Part shown: piece by piece, positions 7,988-16,889 of the stretch | Layout: the number at the start of each line of letters is the position of its first letter | Numbering within the stretch: the stretch's first letter is position 1 | Assembly (NCBI RefSeq): GCF_900101595.1 | Contig: NZ_FMYY01000007.1 | Location: 240,298 to 304,297, forward strand | Reading direction: 5' to 3' | Origin: Paenibacillus sp. cl123 | GTDB lineage: Bacteria; Bacillota; Bacilli; Paenibacillales; NBRC-103111 | Length of the DNA stretch: 64,000 nucleotides | Translations under genes and position numbers: made by a program | Notes under the pieces: generated by a model | Databases searched by the model: none | Seen by the model: the letters and a program-made list of their open reading frames with translations, nothing else | Told to the model about the DNA's origin: nothing

Positions 7988-8824
7988 CTAAATTTGATCG
8001 GCCGCCGATCCCGCTTCTGCCCCCAGCTCCCCCGCCAGACGCTCCAGATCCTCGCGCGCCAGTGGCGTCACCAGCGCCAGCTCCCGGCTAAGCGCCTGTT
8101 CGCTCTGCGCGCGGGCCTCATCCAGCCGACCCAGCTTCCGCAGCGTAAGCGCATGGAAATAGTAGGACTCCGCATACTTCGGAGACTTGTCCATGACCTT
8201 GTCGTACATAGCCGCAGCCTCTTCCAGACGGCCCAGCATATAATAGGTCTGCGCCAGATTATCGAGGATCGTCACATCGCTATCATTAAATTCGTACGCT
8301 TCCTCATTTAAAGTCAGGGCCTGCTCCAGGTCGCCGTTCAGCAGCTTGAAATAGCCGAGGTTGCCGTAAGCCAGCGTGTTTTTATAGTCTGCCAGCACTT
8401 GCTCCATCAGCGCGAGGCCCTCTTCCCTTCTGCCCTGCAGCCAATAGGCCGTAGACAGATTGATCCGGGCCTGCATCATGACTTCCCGGGGCGGCGACGA
8501 ACGCTGCACCTCGCGGAATATTCCCTCTGCTTCGTCCGGTCTCCCTGCCTTCAGCAGCAGAAACCCGTAGCCGATCCGGTGCTGCGGCATAACCCGCTTC
8601 AGCTTGCTCGCTTTCTCCAGCAGCTCCAGCGCTTTTCCCTGATCGCCCTTCATATAAGCCATATTTCCTCTCTGGGCGTACAACGCGGAACGATTCATGA
8701 ATGCAAACAAACCCGCTCCCAGTACAACGACCCCAAGTCCGAGCGCCCAATGGACCTTGAACAGAAGCACGATGAAAATAATGACGACAGCAACCTGCAA
8801 CAGCAACTTTACAATTGGCGGCAA
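7988..8824 (-). CDS. Membrane-anchored tetratricopeptide repeat protein
   Basis: 278-aa protein. Residues 1-45 contain two hydrophobic segments (KLLLQVAVVIIFIVLLFKV and LGLGVVVLGAGLFAFM), then a series of TPR-like helix pairs follow, for example GNMAYMKGDQGKALELLEKA, AYGNLGYFKLLNGDLEQAL and LAQTYYMLGRLEEAAAMYDK. Such proteins serve as scaffolds; no specific partner is evident. It is monocistronic on the minus strand with a strong terminator behind it. The 3' flank is a low-complexity GATTCTG-rich tract. Function unknown. Confidence 0.85.
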   Translation of the reverse strand: MPPIVKLLLQVAVVIIFIVLLFKVHWALGLGVVVLGAGLFAFMNRSALYAQRGNMAYMKGDQGKALELLEKASKLKRVMPQHRIGYGFLLLKAGRPDEAEGIFREVQRSSPPREVMMQARINLSTAYWLQGRREEGLALMEQVLADYKNTLAYGNLGYFKLLNGDLEQALTLNEEAYEFNDSDVTILDNLAQTYYMLGRLEEAAAMYDKVMDKSPKYAESYYFHALTLRKLGRLDEARAQSEQALSRELALVTPLAREDLERLAGELGAEAGSAADQI

Positions 8825-9135
8825 CCGCTTCTCCTCCTACATACGCTTTTCCTTATTATACTCAAGGCAAGGCAGGAGAAGCCACTTTCTGGGCAAACCC
8901 ATGTAACGAAGATCGTCGTGGCGCGCCGCAGCCCTGCGCCAGAGGCTTGCGGCCCGTATGCTCGCTGCTGCGGGCAGGGGGGATGCCTCAGCCTTCACCT
9001 CCAGCTCTCGGCCTCAGCTCTTAGCTACCAGCTCTCAGTTCTCAGCTACCAGCTCTCAGTTCTCAGCTCTCAGCTACCAGCTAGCAGCTCTCCTGAGCGG
9101 CCCCACCCACGCGACACTCAAAACGGCTTGCTAAA
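8825..9135. other. Intergenic region with a heptanucleotide minisatellite
   Basis: 311 bp between the TPR gene start and the stop of the aldo/keto reductase gene. I see no credible gene. The notable content is the 7-bp repeat tract at 9023-9092. Confidence 0.6.
9023..9092. repeat. 7-bp minisatellite, ten units
   Basis: Ten consecutive heptamers of the form AGCT(CT/AC/AG)C or AGTTCTC: AGCTACC, AGCTCTC, AGTTCTC, AGCTACC, AGCTCTC, AGTTCTC, AGCTCTC, AGCTACC, AGCTAGC, AGCTCTC. There is a higher-order 21-bp repeat (ACC-CTC-TTC units), indicating expansion by slippage. Confidence 0.85.
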
Positions 9136-10134
9136 TCACCCTTCTGCCAATATCGTCTCAATGCGCGCCAGCTCTTCAGCGCTAAAGTCGGGATTCCGCA
9201 GCGCGCCCGCGATATCCTCGATCTGGCTGACTCTGCTGGCGCCGATCAGCGCGGAGGTCACCCGCCCCTGCTGCAGCGCCCAGACGACGGCCATCTGAGC
9301 CAGCGTCTGGCCGCGCTCTGCGGCCAGCGCGTTCAACAGCCGGGCTTTCGCCACCTTCGCTTCGGTAATATCCTCCGGTCGCAGAAAGACGCTGGCTCCT
9401 GCCGCACGGGAGTCCTCGGGGATGCGCTCCAGGTAGCGGTCGGTCAGCAATCCGCGGGCAAGCGGACTGTAGGCGATCGAGCCGACGCCTTCCTCCTCCA
9501 GCACCTGCTGCAGGCCCTCCTCCAGCTTGCGCTCGAACATCGAGTAATGCACCTGATGGATCAGGCACGGCGTCCCGAGCGCGCGCAGGATCCGGACCGC
9601 CTCTTTCGTCTGCTCGGCATTGTAATTGGAAATGCCGACGTACAACGCTTTGCCTTGGCGTACGGCATGGCTCAGCGCCCCCATCGTCTCCTCCAGCGGC
9701 GTATTCGGATCGAAGCGATGCGAGTAGAAAATATCGACATAATCGAGCCCCATCCGCTTCAGGCTTTGATCCAGGCTGGCCAGCATACTCTTGCGGGAGC
9801 CCCACTCCCCGTAAGGACCCGGCCACATCCGGTAGCCCGCCTTGGTCGCCACTACCAGCTCATCGCGGTACGGCGCAAAGTCGGCCTTCAGCAGCCGGCC
9901 GAACGTTTCTTCGGCCGAGCCGGGAGGCGGGCCGTAGTTATTCGCCAGATCGATATGGGTGATGCCCAGATCGAAGGCGCGCCTGAACATAGCCCTGCCG
10001 TTCTCATAAGCGTCATGACCGCCGTAATTATGCCAGAGGCCAAGCGAGATGGCCGACAGCTTGAGCCCGCTCGCTCCGGTCCGGCGGTAAAGCATACCTC
10101 CCGTATAGCGTGACTCCTGCGCTTGATAAGTCAT
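9136..10134 (-). CDS. Aldo/keto reductase, YghZ/Gpr-like
   Basis: 332-aa NADPH-dependent oxidoreductase of the aldo/keto reductase superfamily, closest in appearance to E. coli YghZ (L-glyceraldehyde 3-phosphate reductase): shared blocks are LSLGLWHNYGG-like, FDLGITHIDLANNYGPPPGS and GYRMWPGPYGEWGSRK. The catalytic tetrad Asp, Tyr, Lys, His is visible in DLANNYG, TKAG and YSHR. I use the ATG reading MTYQAQES, preceded by AGGAAGGGG; the longer form has no better signal. It lies downstream of a cupin and GH31 gene on the same strand, separated from the cupin by a long palindromic element. Confidence 0.9.
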   Translation of the reverse strand: MTYQAQESRYTGGMLYRRTGASGLKLSAISLGLWHNYGGHDAYENGRAMFRRAFDLGITHIDLANNYGPPPGSAEETFGRLLKADFAPYRDELVVATKAGYRMWPGPYGEWGSRKSMLASLDQSLKRMGLDYVDIFYSHRFDPNTPLEETMGALSHAVRQGKALYVGISNYNAEQTKEAVRILRALGTPCLIHQVHYSMFERKLEEGLQQVLEEEGVGSIAYSPLARGLLTDRYLERIPEDSRAAGASVFLRPEDITEAKVAKARLLNALAAERGQTLAQMAVVWALQQGRVTSALIGASRVSQIEDIAGALRNPDFSAEELARIETILAEG

Positions 10135-10194
10135 TTCCGATTTCCCCTTCCTATGTATCCGTATCCTTATATAGATCAAAATTGCCGGGTCTAA

Positions 10195-10293
10195 AAGTCC
10201 GGTGAACAACTCGCGGCCTGCGGCCGATCGGGCTTACACTCGCTCGCTGTTTCAACTCCCTATCGGCTCTCCGGCCTCTTGTTTACCGGACTT
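10195..10293. repeat. 99-bp palindromic element
   Basis: A near-complete inverted repeat: outer arms AAGTCCGGTGAACAA / TTGTTTACCGGACTT and inner arms GGCCGATCGGG / CCCTATCGGC, separated by a ~25-nt loop. CTA occurs at both edges. It may be a small non-autonomous repeat element (MITE-like) or a bidirectional transcription barrier between the cupin and aldo/keto reductase genes. Confidence 0.6.
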
Positions 10294-10324
10294 CTACGCT
10301 GTCGGGCATAGCCGAATCTGCCGC

Positions 10325-10732
10325 TTATTCCGTCGTCGCCGTCGCCGACGCTGCGTCAGCAGCTCCCGGGCTTACAGCGGCCGGACATAACGCCGCTTCA
10401 TAGATAAGCAGCCGCATCGTTTCGTCAAACGCATTTTCCAGCCCATGGCTCCAGCCGGGTTTGTTCAGAATGACATCGCCAGCGCCGACCTCTCGCGTCT
10501 CTCCATTGACCGTCATCAGGCCGCGGCCTTCAAGAATCACATAAACTTCTTCATCCTGACCATGCTTGTGATAGCCGATCGAAGCGCCCGGCGGGATCTC
10601 CGTATAATACATGAATCGCAGCGGGCTGTCATAGTCGTTGTTGTCGAACAGCCTCACGCCATGCACCAGTCCCTTGCCGCGGTGGCTGGAGCCGGCCCCC
10701 AGCTCCGCCTGCAAATAGTTGCGTATGATCAT
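10325..10732 (-). CDS. Cupin-domain protein
   Basis: 135-aa single-domain cupin. Metal-site motifs are GYHKHGQDEEVYVILEGRG (His, His, Glu of cupin motif 1) and PGWSHGLEN (His of motif 2). Such small cupins are sugar epimerases, isomerases or binding proteins; the neighbours are GH31 and Gfo/Idh enzymes, so a role in sugar metabolism is plausible but unproven. The C-terminal ~20 residues are an Ala-rich tail (AADAASATATTE). It lies about 85 bp after the GH31 stop on the same strand. Confidence 0.85.
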   Translation of the reverse strand: MIIRNYLQAELGAGSSHRGKGLVHGVRLFDNNDYDSPLRFMYYTEIPPGASIGYHKHGQDEEVYVILEGRGLMTVNGETREVGAGDVILNKPGWSHGLENAFDETMRLLIYEAALCPAAVSPGAADAASATATTE

Positions 10733-10816
10733 CCCTCAATCCTCCCTATCCCTTGAACGCTCGAAGCTCACTGACTAGCGCGGTGAAAAATCCGGCCCCG
10801 GCCGTCTCATAGCGGT

Positions 10817-12988
10817 CTAGTCGCCGTTCCATTCCTCCGGCAGCCGCGTGAGGCCGACCCGGAACTTCGCCTCTCCGCCAGCTGCGGCCGCCTTCCATCC
10901 GCCGTCAGCTGCCGCCGCTTCAAACTTCAGCTGACCCGCGTCGTCCTTGACCACGCTTGCCTTCAACCAGGCGGATTTTCCCTGCTCATAGTCGAATGAC
11001 TCCCCGTCATCCTCATACATCGTTCCTTCGCCGGGGGCTTCGCCAAAGTGCAGCCATTCCACCTGCGTCCCCTCTCCGCTTGCCGGAGCATGATCGCGTG
11101 CGGGAGCCGTCGGCAGCAGCGCGCCTTCTCTCACGAACAGCGGGATCATCTCAAGCCGTGCTTGCACCCGCACAACCTGGCCGCCTTCGTAACGGATGCC
11201 TGTTTCCAGCCCGTACCAGACGTCCGGAGGCAGCAGCACCTCCCGCTCCCGCTCGCCGGCGAATACAGGCGCTACCACAAGATCATCGCCCATCATGTAC
11301 TGGTCATCCCATTCCTTGGCTTGACGCCGGCCGTAAGCCCCTTCCGCCGTGTTGGCGAATTCCGACTCCACGGGCACGGACCGGGCCGCCTTCCGGAAAG
11401 CCTCCCCGCTGGAGAAAGCCATAGGCATCGGCCGGAAAGGAGGCGTACCCCCGAAGCGATACTTGGCGAAAGCCGTGTACAGATACGGCAGCAGTCTCAT
11501 TCTCAAACGAATATAGTGGCGAATCACCGGCTCCGCCTCCGGGTAAGTCCATGGCTTCGTCCCGTCGCCCCAGGCGTTGAGCATCGCCAGCGGGGAGAAG
11601 CAGACCGTCTGCATGCGCCGCACCCATTCTTCCGCACTGTCCGCCTTGCGCACCTCGGGGGTCCACAGCAAGCCGCAGAAGGATGCATTGCACAGCGCCC
11701 TGACAAACTGCCGGTGGTCGTACAGATCCGAGTAGAGCACATACGGCAGCGAAGAAGCGGCTGCGCCTGACGCGCGAACAAGCCCGTACGTCCGCCTATT
11801 GCGACTGCGGTACAGGTCATCCGTCATCTGCTGAAGCAGCAAGCCGTACATCTGTCTCATCTGCTCCCCGTCATGCCCGGAAGGAAAAGCAGCGTGGGCG
11901 GGAAACATCCACGAATGGTTGGTCAGGTCGCTGCCGTCGCATTCATCCAGCTTGTAGCCGGCCACGCCGATGGCCACATGGTTCTCGTCATGCTGCTTCT
12001 TGTAAATATCGCGCGCCTCGGGCAGCGAATAATCGGGAGCCAGTCCGCCCCATACCGTATGGCTGCCCGACAACGGCTTCAGCTTCTCATAGATGGACGC
12101 CTCCGGCGAAACGAAAGGGTGCTCCCACAAATTCACCTGGAAGCCCTGCTCGCCCAGCGTCCGGACAAACCTGGCCGGATCGGGGAAGCGGCCCTTATCC
12201 CATTCGTAGGTGACCGGATAACTGCGGCTGTGCCAGCCCGGCTCCAGTCCGATCACATCGCAAGGAAATCCCCGCTTGCGGAACTCCATCGCTTCCTGTT
12301 CCGTCTCCTCGTCGCTGTACAGCTTGGGAACGCGATGCCAGAAGCCGAGTCCCCACTTCGGAGGCAGAACGCCGCCTCCTGCATACAAGTTGTAGCGGCT
12401 GACGGCATCGGACAGCGTGGGACCGGCAAATAGATAAACATCCGCCCCCTCCTCGGGGAGGCGAATTTCCAGCCTCGGGGAGACAAGCGTAGCTCTCCAG
12501 CTCCGGTCCGTATTGCGATCGACCGCCTGCTCCGGCCGGGTATCTTCGGCGCGCAGCGTCGAGCCGGCGTATACCGTGACGATACGCGACGTATCGACCA
12601 GCACTGCATACCCTCTATCGCTGACGTAATACGGCATGGGCGCATGCGTTTCACCCGTGTCCTGCTTAGGGTCGCTGTTCACCCGCAGGTAACGGGTGCG
12701 TCCCCGCTGATTCATCCGCATGAATTGCAGCCCCATGCCGTACAAAGCCTCCTCCTCCGCCAGCGGGAAGGAAAGCACCCGTGCGGAGCCCGGGCAGTCC
12801 AGTCTCACCTCGGCCCGGTCAAAAGGAAGAACGGCCTCGCCGAGCTTCTCCAACGCTCCGCCCATGGGCTTCCGCGCCGTCTGCCGCAGCGGAGTCAACC
12901 CGTCCGGCTCCCCTATCGTCATGCGCCATATGCCGGGCGCCATTTGCTCCCAAGCCTGCATCTCATTCACAGCTTCCAGCTTCTTCAC
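10817..12988 (-). CDS. Glycoside hydrolase family 31 (alpha-glycosidase)
   Basis: 723-aa protein of GH31, which includes alpha-glucosidases, alpha-xylosidases and related enzymes. The catalytic barrel is recognisable: WGLGFWHRVPKLYSDEE, the nucleophile region GYKLDECDGSDL, and LRMRLLPYLYTAFAKYR with the C-terminal MYEDDGESFDYEQG typical of GH31. There is no signal peptide, so it is cytoplasmic and should act on imported oligosaccharides. Start is GTG at 12988, preceded by GAGGTGG; an ATG nine codons in is possible. The acid/base segment (VLYSDLYDH) departs from the usual WSGD form, so specificity may differ from ordinary alpha-glucosidases. Confidence 0.88.
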   Translation of the reverse strand: MKKLEAVNEMQAWEQMAPGIWRMTIGEPDGLTPLRQTARKPMGGALEKLGEAVLPFDRAEVRLDCPGSARVLSFPLAEEEALYGMGLQFMRMNQRGRTRYLRVNSDPKQDTGETHAPMPYYVSDRGYAVLVDTSRIVTVYAGSTLRAEDTRPEQAVDRNTDRSWRATLVSPRLEIRLPEEGADVYLFAGPTLSDAVSRYNLYAGGGVLPPKWGLGFWHRVPKLYSDEETEQEAMEFRKRGFPCDVIGLEPGWHSRSYPVTYEWDKGRFPDPARFVRTLGEQGFQVNLWEHPFVSPEASIYEKLKPLSGSHTVWGGLAPDYSLPEARDIYKKQHDENHVAIGVAGYKLDECDGSDLTNHSWMFPAHAAFPSGHDGEQMRQMYGLLLQQMTDDLYRSRNRRTYGLVRASGAAASSLPYVLYSDLYDHRQFVRALCNASFCGLLWTPEVRKADSAEEWVRRMQTVCFSPLAMLNAWGDGTKPWTYPEAEPVIRHYIRLRMRLLPYLYTAFAKYRFGGTPPFRPMPMAFSSGEAFRKAARSVPVESEFANTAEGAYGRRQAKEWDDQYMMGDDLVVAPVFAGEREREVLLPPDVWYGLETGIRYEGGQVVRVQARLEMIPLFVREGALLPTAPARDHAPASGEGTQVEWLHFGEAPGEGTMYEDDGESFDYEQGKSAWLKASVVKDDAGQLKFEAAAADGGWKAAAAGGEAKFRVGLTRLPEEWNGD

Positions 12989-13011
12989 CGTTCTTCCACC
13001 TCTTCCTCGTG

Positions 13012-14001
13012 TTAAGCCCGAAGGCGCTCTCCAACAACCGGCTGCACCACATCGATCCAGCCTTCAGCTTCCGCAGACTGCTTGGCCGCCTGCACCAAGG
13101 CTTGCGTACGAATATAATCCCGGGCGCTGGTCTCCGGCTCCAGACCATCGGTAAGCGATTGCAGAAAATCGCTGAGCGTATCCGGCGCATGGACGCCGGT
13201 GAAGTCATCCCAGCTCTCCGTCTTTTCTTCACGGGCACGGCGAAGCGTCAAGGCTTGCCCGCCAAGCTCAAGGCTTCCCTCTGTACCCTCGATCCGGATA
13301 TGGCCGGACCATGGCGTCTGCTCGCCCGATGACGCGATAGAACCCGTATAGCCGGCACGGATGCCGCCTTCCAGCTCGATCCACACATCGGCATTGAGCA
13401 CGGCCCCCGGCTCCTGCCAGCCATGATTCGGATTATATTGGCGCGCGCAGATGCGCGTTCCCTCCGCCCCGGTCAAATACCGGATCAGATCGAAATGATG
13501 CACCCCGATATCATCGAGCAGCTGCACCCTATATTGACGCTCCACCCGATGATAACGCAAAAACCGGATATCGATGGACGAGACGCAGCCGATCGCTCCC
13601 TCGTCGATCTTCCTCTTCATCAGCCGGATCGCCGGGAAACGGCGGTAATTCTCAGCGATCATAAACGGAATGCCCTCGCGGACCGCCCGGCTGACGACCT
13701 CCACCGACTCCTCATAGTCAAAAGCGATCGGCTTCTCGCACAGCACCGGCAACCTCCGATCGAACGCTGCATGATTAACGATCGTATGAGCGGATGGGCT
13801 CGTGACATTCACAAGGAAATCCGCCTGCTCGCGCTCAAGCGCCTCCTCCAGCGACGTGTAGAACGGGTATGGGTCCGTCCCCATCTTCTCCCGCATCGCA
13901 GGAACCGTCTCTACGACGGCCGCCAGCAGGCCCTGCGCCTTCAGCCGCTTGTACCAGCTGTAACCGGCCGAGCCAAGCCCCACCAAAATAGCCTTCCTCA
14001 T
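13012..14001 (-). CDS. Gfo/Idh/MocA family oxidoreductase
   Basis: 329-aa NAD(P)-dependent sugar dehydrogenase-like protein. The N-terminal Rossmann fold starts ILVGLGSAGYSWYKRL, followed by the family EKP motif (LCEKPIAFDYEES), and the C-terminal domain carries DIGVHHFDLIRY, the usual Asp/His catalytic block. ATG at 14001 overlaps the stop of the upstream hydrolase by ATGA, implying translational coupling. Preceded by GGAGGAGGAG. Its stop is 24 bp before the GH31 start. Family members oxidise sugars, inositols or uronates; the substrate here is unknown. Confidence 0.9.
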   Translation of the reverse strand: MRKAILVGLGSAGYSWYKRLKAQGLLAAVVETVPAMREKMGTDPYPFYTSLEEALEREQADFLVNVTSPSAHTIVNHAAFDRRLPVLCEKPIAFDYEESVEVVSRAVREGIPFMIAENYRRFPAIRLMKRKIDEGAIGCVSSIDIRFLRYHRVERQYRVQLLDDIGVHHFDLIRYLTGAEGTRICARQYNPNHGWQEPGAVLNADVWIELEGGIRAGYTGSIASSGEQTPWSGHIRIEGTEGSLELGGQALTLRRAREEKTESWDDFTGVHAPDTLSDFLQSLTDGLEPETSARDYIRTQALVQAAKQSAEAEGWIDVVQPVVGERLRA

Positions 14002-15197
14002 GCCGTCTCCTCCTCCCCATCGGATATGCCGTACCGCGCAGCGGCGCTCGCATACAGCCACTGCTCCGCCACGGCCAGCGCCGTCTCTTCATCCAGCCAG
14101 CCCGTCTCCACCTGGCTGTGCAGAAATTCGCCGAGCAGTCGTTTGACGAGCATAATTTTACCGAAGCTCCACTCGATGCACCGGGCGTCGGAGACGATGA
14201 GAGAGCTTTTGCTCGCGGCAATGGCCTCCAGCCGGTACTGCATGCTCTGCCGGTATGTACTTGCGCGGAAGTTATACCACCACATGCCTCCGATGTGGAC
14301 ATTGGGAAAGTTCCAAGCGGCTTGAACCGCGTCCAGGTTATTCATCTCCGAGGCCAGCACCAGCTCGAACGGACAGGCATACCGCTCAAACAAGCCGCAC
14401 AGCTTCAGAATGCGAGCGGGGTCGCCCGCCGGCAAAGGCTCTCCGCACCAGGAGCGCTCCACGCCAAGCAGCAGCTGCACGGCCAGCCCTTCCTGTTCGG
14501 CGGCTTCACCGATTACATGCAGCACCCGCATCAACGCGCCGTCTCCATCCAGGCTGCCGGTTGCGGCAGTCGAAGCGTTCGCCGACGCTTCATACCGGGG
14601 CAGCGTCGTCATGATGCCCGGGCAGCCCGTCTGCCGGAAGGAAGCCAGCAGCAGCCGGATGTCCTCCGCCTTCTCAGCGGCCGTGAGCTCTGGAGCCGGA
14701 GCCTCGCGGATCGACTTGACCCACTCCGCGATGCGTCCGTCGATGCGTGGCATCCAGATCGCATCCGCGCGCATTCCTGCGAACCTCCTATGGTCGCGGT
14801 GGTTCACTACGGAGCGCCGGATGCCGGCGCGATCCGCCACCTGCTGAGCCCAGGCAGGGTCAGCCGCCGAAGCCCGTATCGCAGCATCCGCCTCCCTGAC
14901 CGACGCTTCATCCCGAAGCTCCAGGCCATGCAGCTGCTTGATGCTGTAAGTGAAAGCCCAATTCATCAGCGTATTGCGGCTGGCCTGGTAGGCTTTCAGA
15001 AAAGCTTGAATCCGCTCCCGCTCCGGCAGCTCCGCCGCATAGGCCGGATAACCGGCCGACTGCAGCTCGCGGAACAGCCAGAAGTAGTCAGCCAGCTCCC
15101 AAAAGTCTTTTGCGGCCAGACGGTCGCCGACCAGATGCGTATGCGTGTCCAGCACAGCCATCCCCATCACGCGGGATATCCACTCCTCGCGGTTCAT
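13998..15197 (-). CDS. Amidohydrolase-superfamily protein, uronate-isomerase-like
   Basis: 399-aa protein resembling glucuronate/uronate isomerase (UxaC) within the amidohydrolase superfamily. It has the metal HxH pair in LDTHTHLVG, then MWWYNFRASTYRQSMQ and SDARCIEWSFGKIMLVKRLL, which correspond to the WWF and TDSRSF-type segments of UxaC. True UxaC is ~470 aa, so this is shorter and divergent. It is first in a minus-strand set with a Gfo/Idh dehydrogenase (4-bp overlap) and GH31. It may isomerise a sugar acid or hydrolyse a related compound; I would not assign the substrate. Confidence 0.75.
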   Translation of the reverse strand: MNREEWISRVMGMAVLDTHTHLVGDRLAAKDFWELADYFWLFRELQSAGYPAYAAELPERERIQAFLKAYQASRNTLMNWAFTYSIKQLHGLELRDEASVREADAAIRASAADPAWAQQVADRAGIRRSVVNHRDHRRFAGMRADAIWMPRIDGRIAEWVKSIREAPAPELTAAEKAEDIRLLLASFRQTGCPGIMTTLPRYEASANASTAATGSLDGDGALMRVLHVIGEAAEQEGLAVQLLLGVERSWCGEPLPAGDPARILKLCGLFERYACPFELVLASEMNNLDAVQAAWNFPNVHIGGMWWYNFRASTYRQSMQYRLEAIAASKSSLIVSDARCIEWSFGKIMLVKRLLGEFLHSQVETGWLDEETALAVAEQWLYASAAARYGISDGEEETA

Positions 15198-15289
15198 TGG
15201 TCTGCTCCCTTCGCTTGCTAAAATATGGAGGGCCGAAAGCCCACACCTTCTATCATAACCCAGTCCATGGGGTATCGTGATTGCTTAAT

Positions 15290-16771
15290 TTACGATCGCA
15301 TGTGTTCTTTTACGATAAAATCCAGTTCACACATCCTGCGAACCCCTTCCTCCATCTCCTCTTCGCTCAAATCCGAGAAATGAAAATAGGCTCCCTGCCG
15401 TCCGGCTTCGGCCCCCGACTCGGCAGGCGGGGCATCCGCCCACAGAACGCCTGCCGTCCGGCACGCGGACCGGTAAGCCTCGTAAGCGGCAGGTCCGCCC
15501 TTCCACCAGCCGAACAGGTGCAAGCCCGCATCGCTGGGGACCCAGTCGAACAGGCCGGACAGCCTGCTCTGCAGCAGATCGGCCAGGCGCGCAAACTTCC
15601 GGCCGTACGTCCGCTTCATGCGGCGCAGATGCCGCTCGTAGCCTCCGCTGGCCATAAAGGCGGCCAGGGCCCGCTGCTCCAGGACGTTGGAGGATACCGG
15701 CTCGTACAACGCCTGGGCAAGCACAAACGGCTTCACAAGCGGCTCGGGCAATACGGCATACCCGATGCGCAGAGAAGGAGGCATCGTCTTCGTAAAGCTG
15801 CCGACGTAGACGACCCGGTTCTCGCGATCCAGCGCCTTAAGCGGTTCGATGCTCCGTCCCCGATGGCGGAACTCGCTGTCATAATCGTCCTCGACGATAA
15901 CTGCCCGTCTGCTGCTCGCCCAGGCAAGCAGCGCCTGACGCCGTTCCAGGCTAAGCACCGCCCCGGTAGGAAACTGCCTCGAGGGGGTGACGAACAAGGC
16001 GCGGGCCTCCCACTCCTCCGGCCGGATACCGGCGGAGTCGACGGCTGCGTCAATGACATGGCCGCCTGCCGAGCGGATAGCTCTACGGACTCCGGAGTAA
16101 GCGGGCGTCTCCGCAACCGCTCGATCGCCCGGATTCAATACAAGCTGGGCGATCAAGGCCAGCGCCTGCATCGAACCGTGCACGACGGCTATATGGTTGG
16201 CCTGGGCTCTGAGCCCGCGGGTGCGCCGCAAGTACATGGCAATCGCCTCCCTCAGCCTGTTATCGCCTTGCGCTCCCGAGCCGTCACCTTCCCCGCGTCC
16301 CTCTTCCGCGCGAATCTGCGCGTACAGGCACCGGTTCCATGCCTCGCGCGGGAACAGCCGCCGATCCGTCCTGCCCGAAGCGAAATTTATAATGGCGCTC
16401 TGCGCCTCGGCGGCCTGCAGCCTGGGTTCCGACGGCGGCTCTGTCAGTCGCTGTGCCCAAGCGGACAAATGAAAATCGTCTTCGGCCTCCTCAGCAGGCG
16501 AATGCGCGGCAGGAGGCGCGTAGCGGTAAGCAACGGAGGTCCCGCGTCCGACCGAACTGACGACGTACCCCTCGGAAGCAAGCGTCTCATATACCTGGTT
16601 GACCGTGCCGCGGGACAAGCCGTACAAGGCAGCCAGCTCGCGCGTCGACGGCAGCCTCATCCCGAAGCCCAGCCTGCCGTTCACGATCGTATCGCGCAAT
16701 GCCTCGTACAGCGCCTCATGCTTCGTAGGATGCCTGCGTGCGTACGCTTCGTAAGGAATCGGAAAATCCAT
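15290..16771 (-). CDS. MocR/PdxR-type GntR-aminotransferase regulator
   Basis: 493-aa transcription factor with an N-terminal GntR winged helix (residues ~10-75, LPSTRELAALYGLSRGTVNQVYE) and a C-terminal type-I aminotransferase-like domain; the PLP lysine is in VVYVGSFTKTMPPSLRIGY and the substrate-binding VTPSRQFPTGAVLS block is present. MocR proteins sense PLP or amino-acid derivatives. Start is the ATG after AGGAGGAG; a longer reading frame upstream lacks a binding site and would run into the divergent gene. It is divergent from the GNAT/PNPOx-like pair, which it probably controls. Confidence 0.93.
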   Translation of the reverse strand: MDFPIPYEAYARRHPTKHEALYEALRDTIVNGRLGFGMRLPSTRELAALYGLSRGTVNQVYETLASEGYVVSSVGRGTSVAYRYAPPAAHSPAEEAEDDFHLSAWAQRLTEPPSEPRLQAAEAQSAIINFASGRTDRRLFPREAWNRCLYAQIRAEEGRGEGDGSGAQGDNRLREAIAMYLRRTRGLRAQANHIAVVHGSMQALALIAQLVLNPGDRAVAETPAYSGVRRAIRSAGGHVIDAAVDSAGIRPEEWEARALFVTPSRQFPTGAVLSLERRQALLAWASSRRAVIVEDDYDSEFRHRGRSIEPLKALDRENRVVYVGSFTKTMPPSLRIGYAVLPEPLVKPFVLAQALYEPVSSNVLEQRALAAFMASGGYERHLRRMKRTYGRKFARLADLLQSRLSGLFDWVPSDAGLHLFGWWKGGPAAYEAYRSACRTAGVLWADAPPAESGAEAGRQGAYFHFSDLSEEEMEEGVRRMCELDFIVKEHMRS

Positions 16772-16802
16772 ATTTCTCCTCCTCTTTTTTTTCACATAAT
16801 GG

Positions 16803-16827
16803 TCCAATAAAAATAATAGAAATTGGA
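16803..16827. promoter_or_regulatory. Candidate MocR operator between divergent genes
   Basis: Inverted repeat TCCAAT-N13-ATTGGA (16803-16808 and 16822-16827) lies in the 118-bp divergent spacer; another ATTGGA occurs at about 16873. Assignment to the adjacent MocR regulator rests on position. Confidence 0.4.
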
Positions 16828-16889
16828 TCTTTTCTATGGTCATTGAATTGATTATAGTTCCTCTATCAGCTAATTGGAATGGAGCGTTT

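Noticed and set aside
15281..16810. 509-aa open frame antisense to the MocR gene
   Set aside because: Composition artefact (Arg/Pro/Gln-rich) opposite a gene with clear domains; no binding site.
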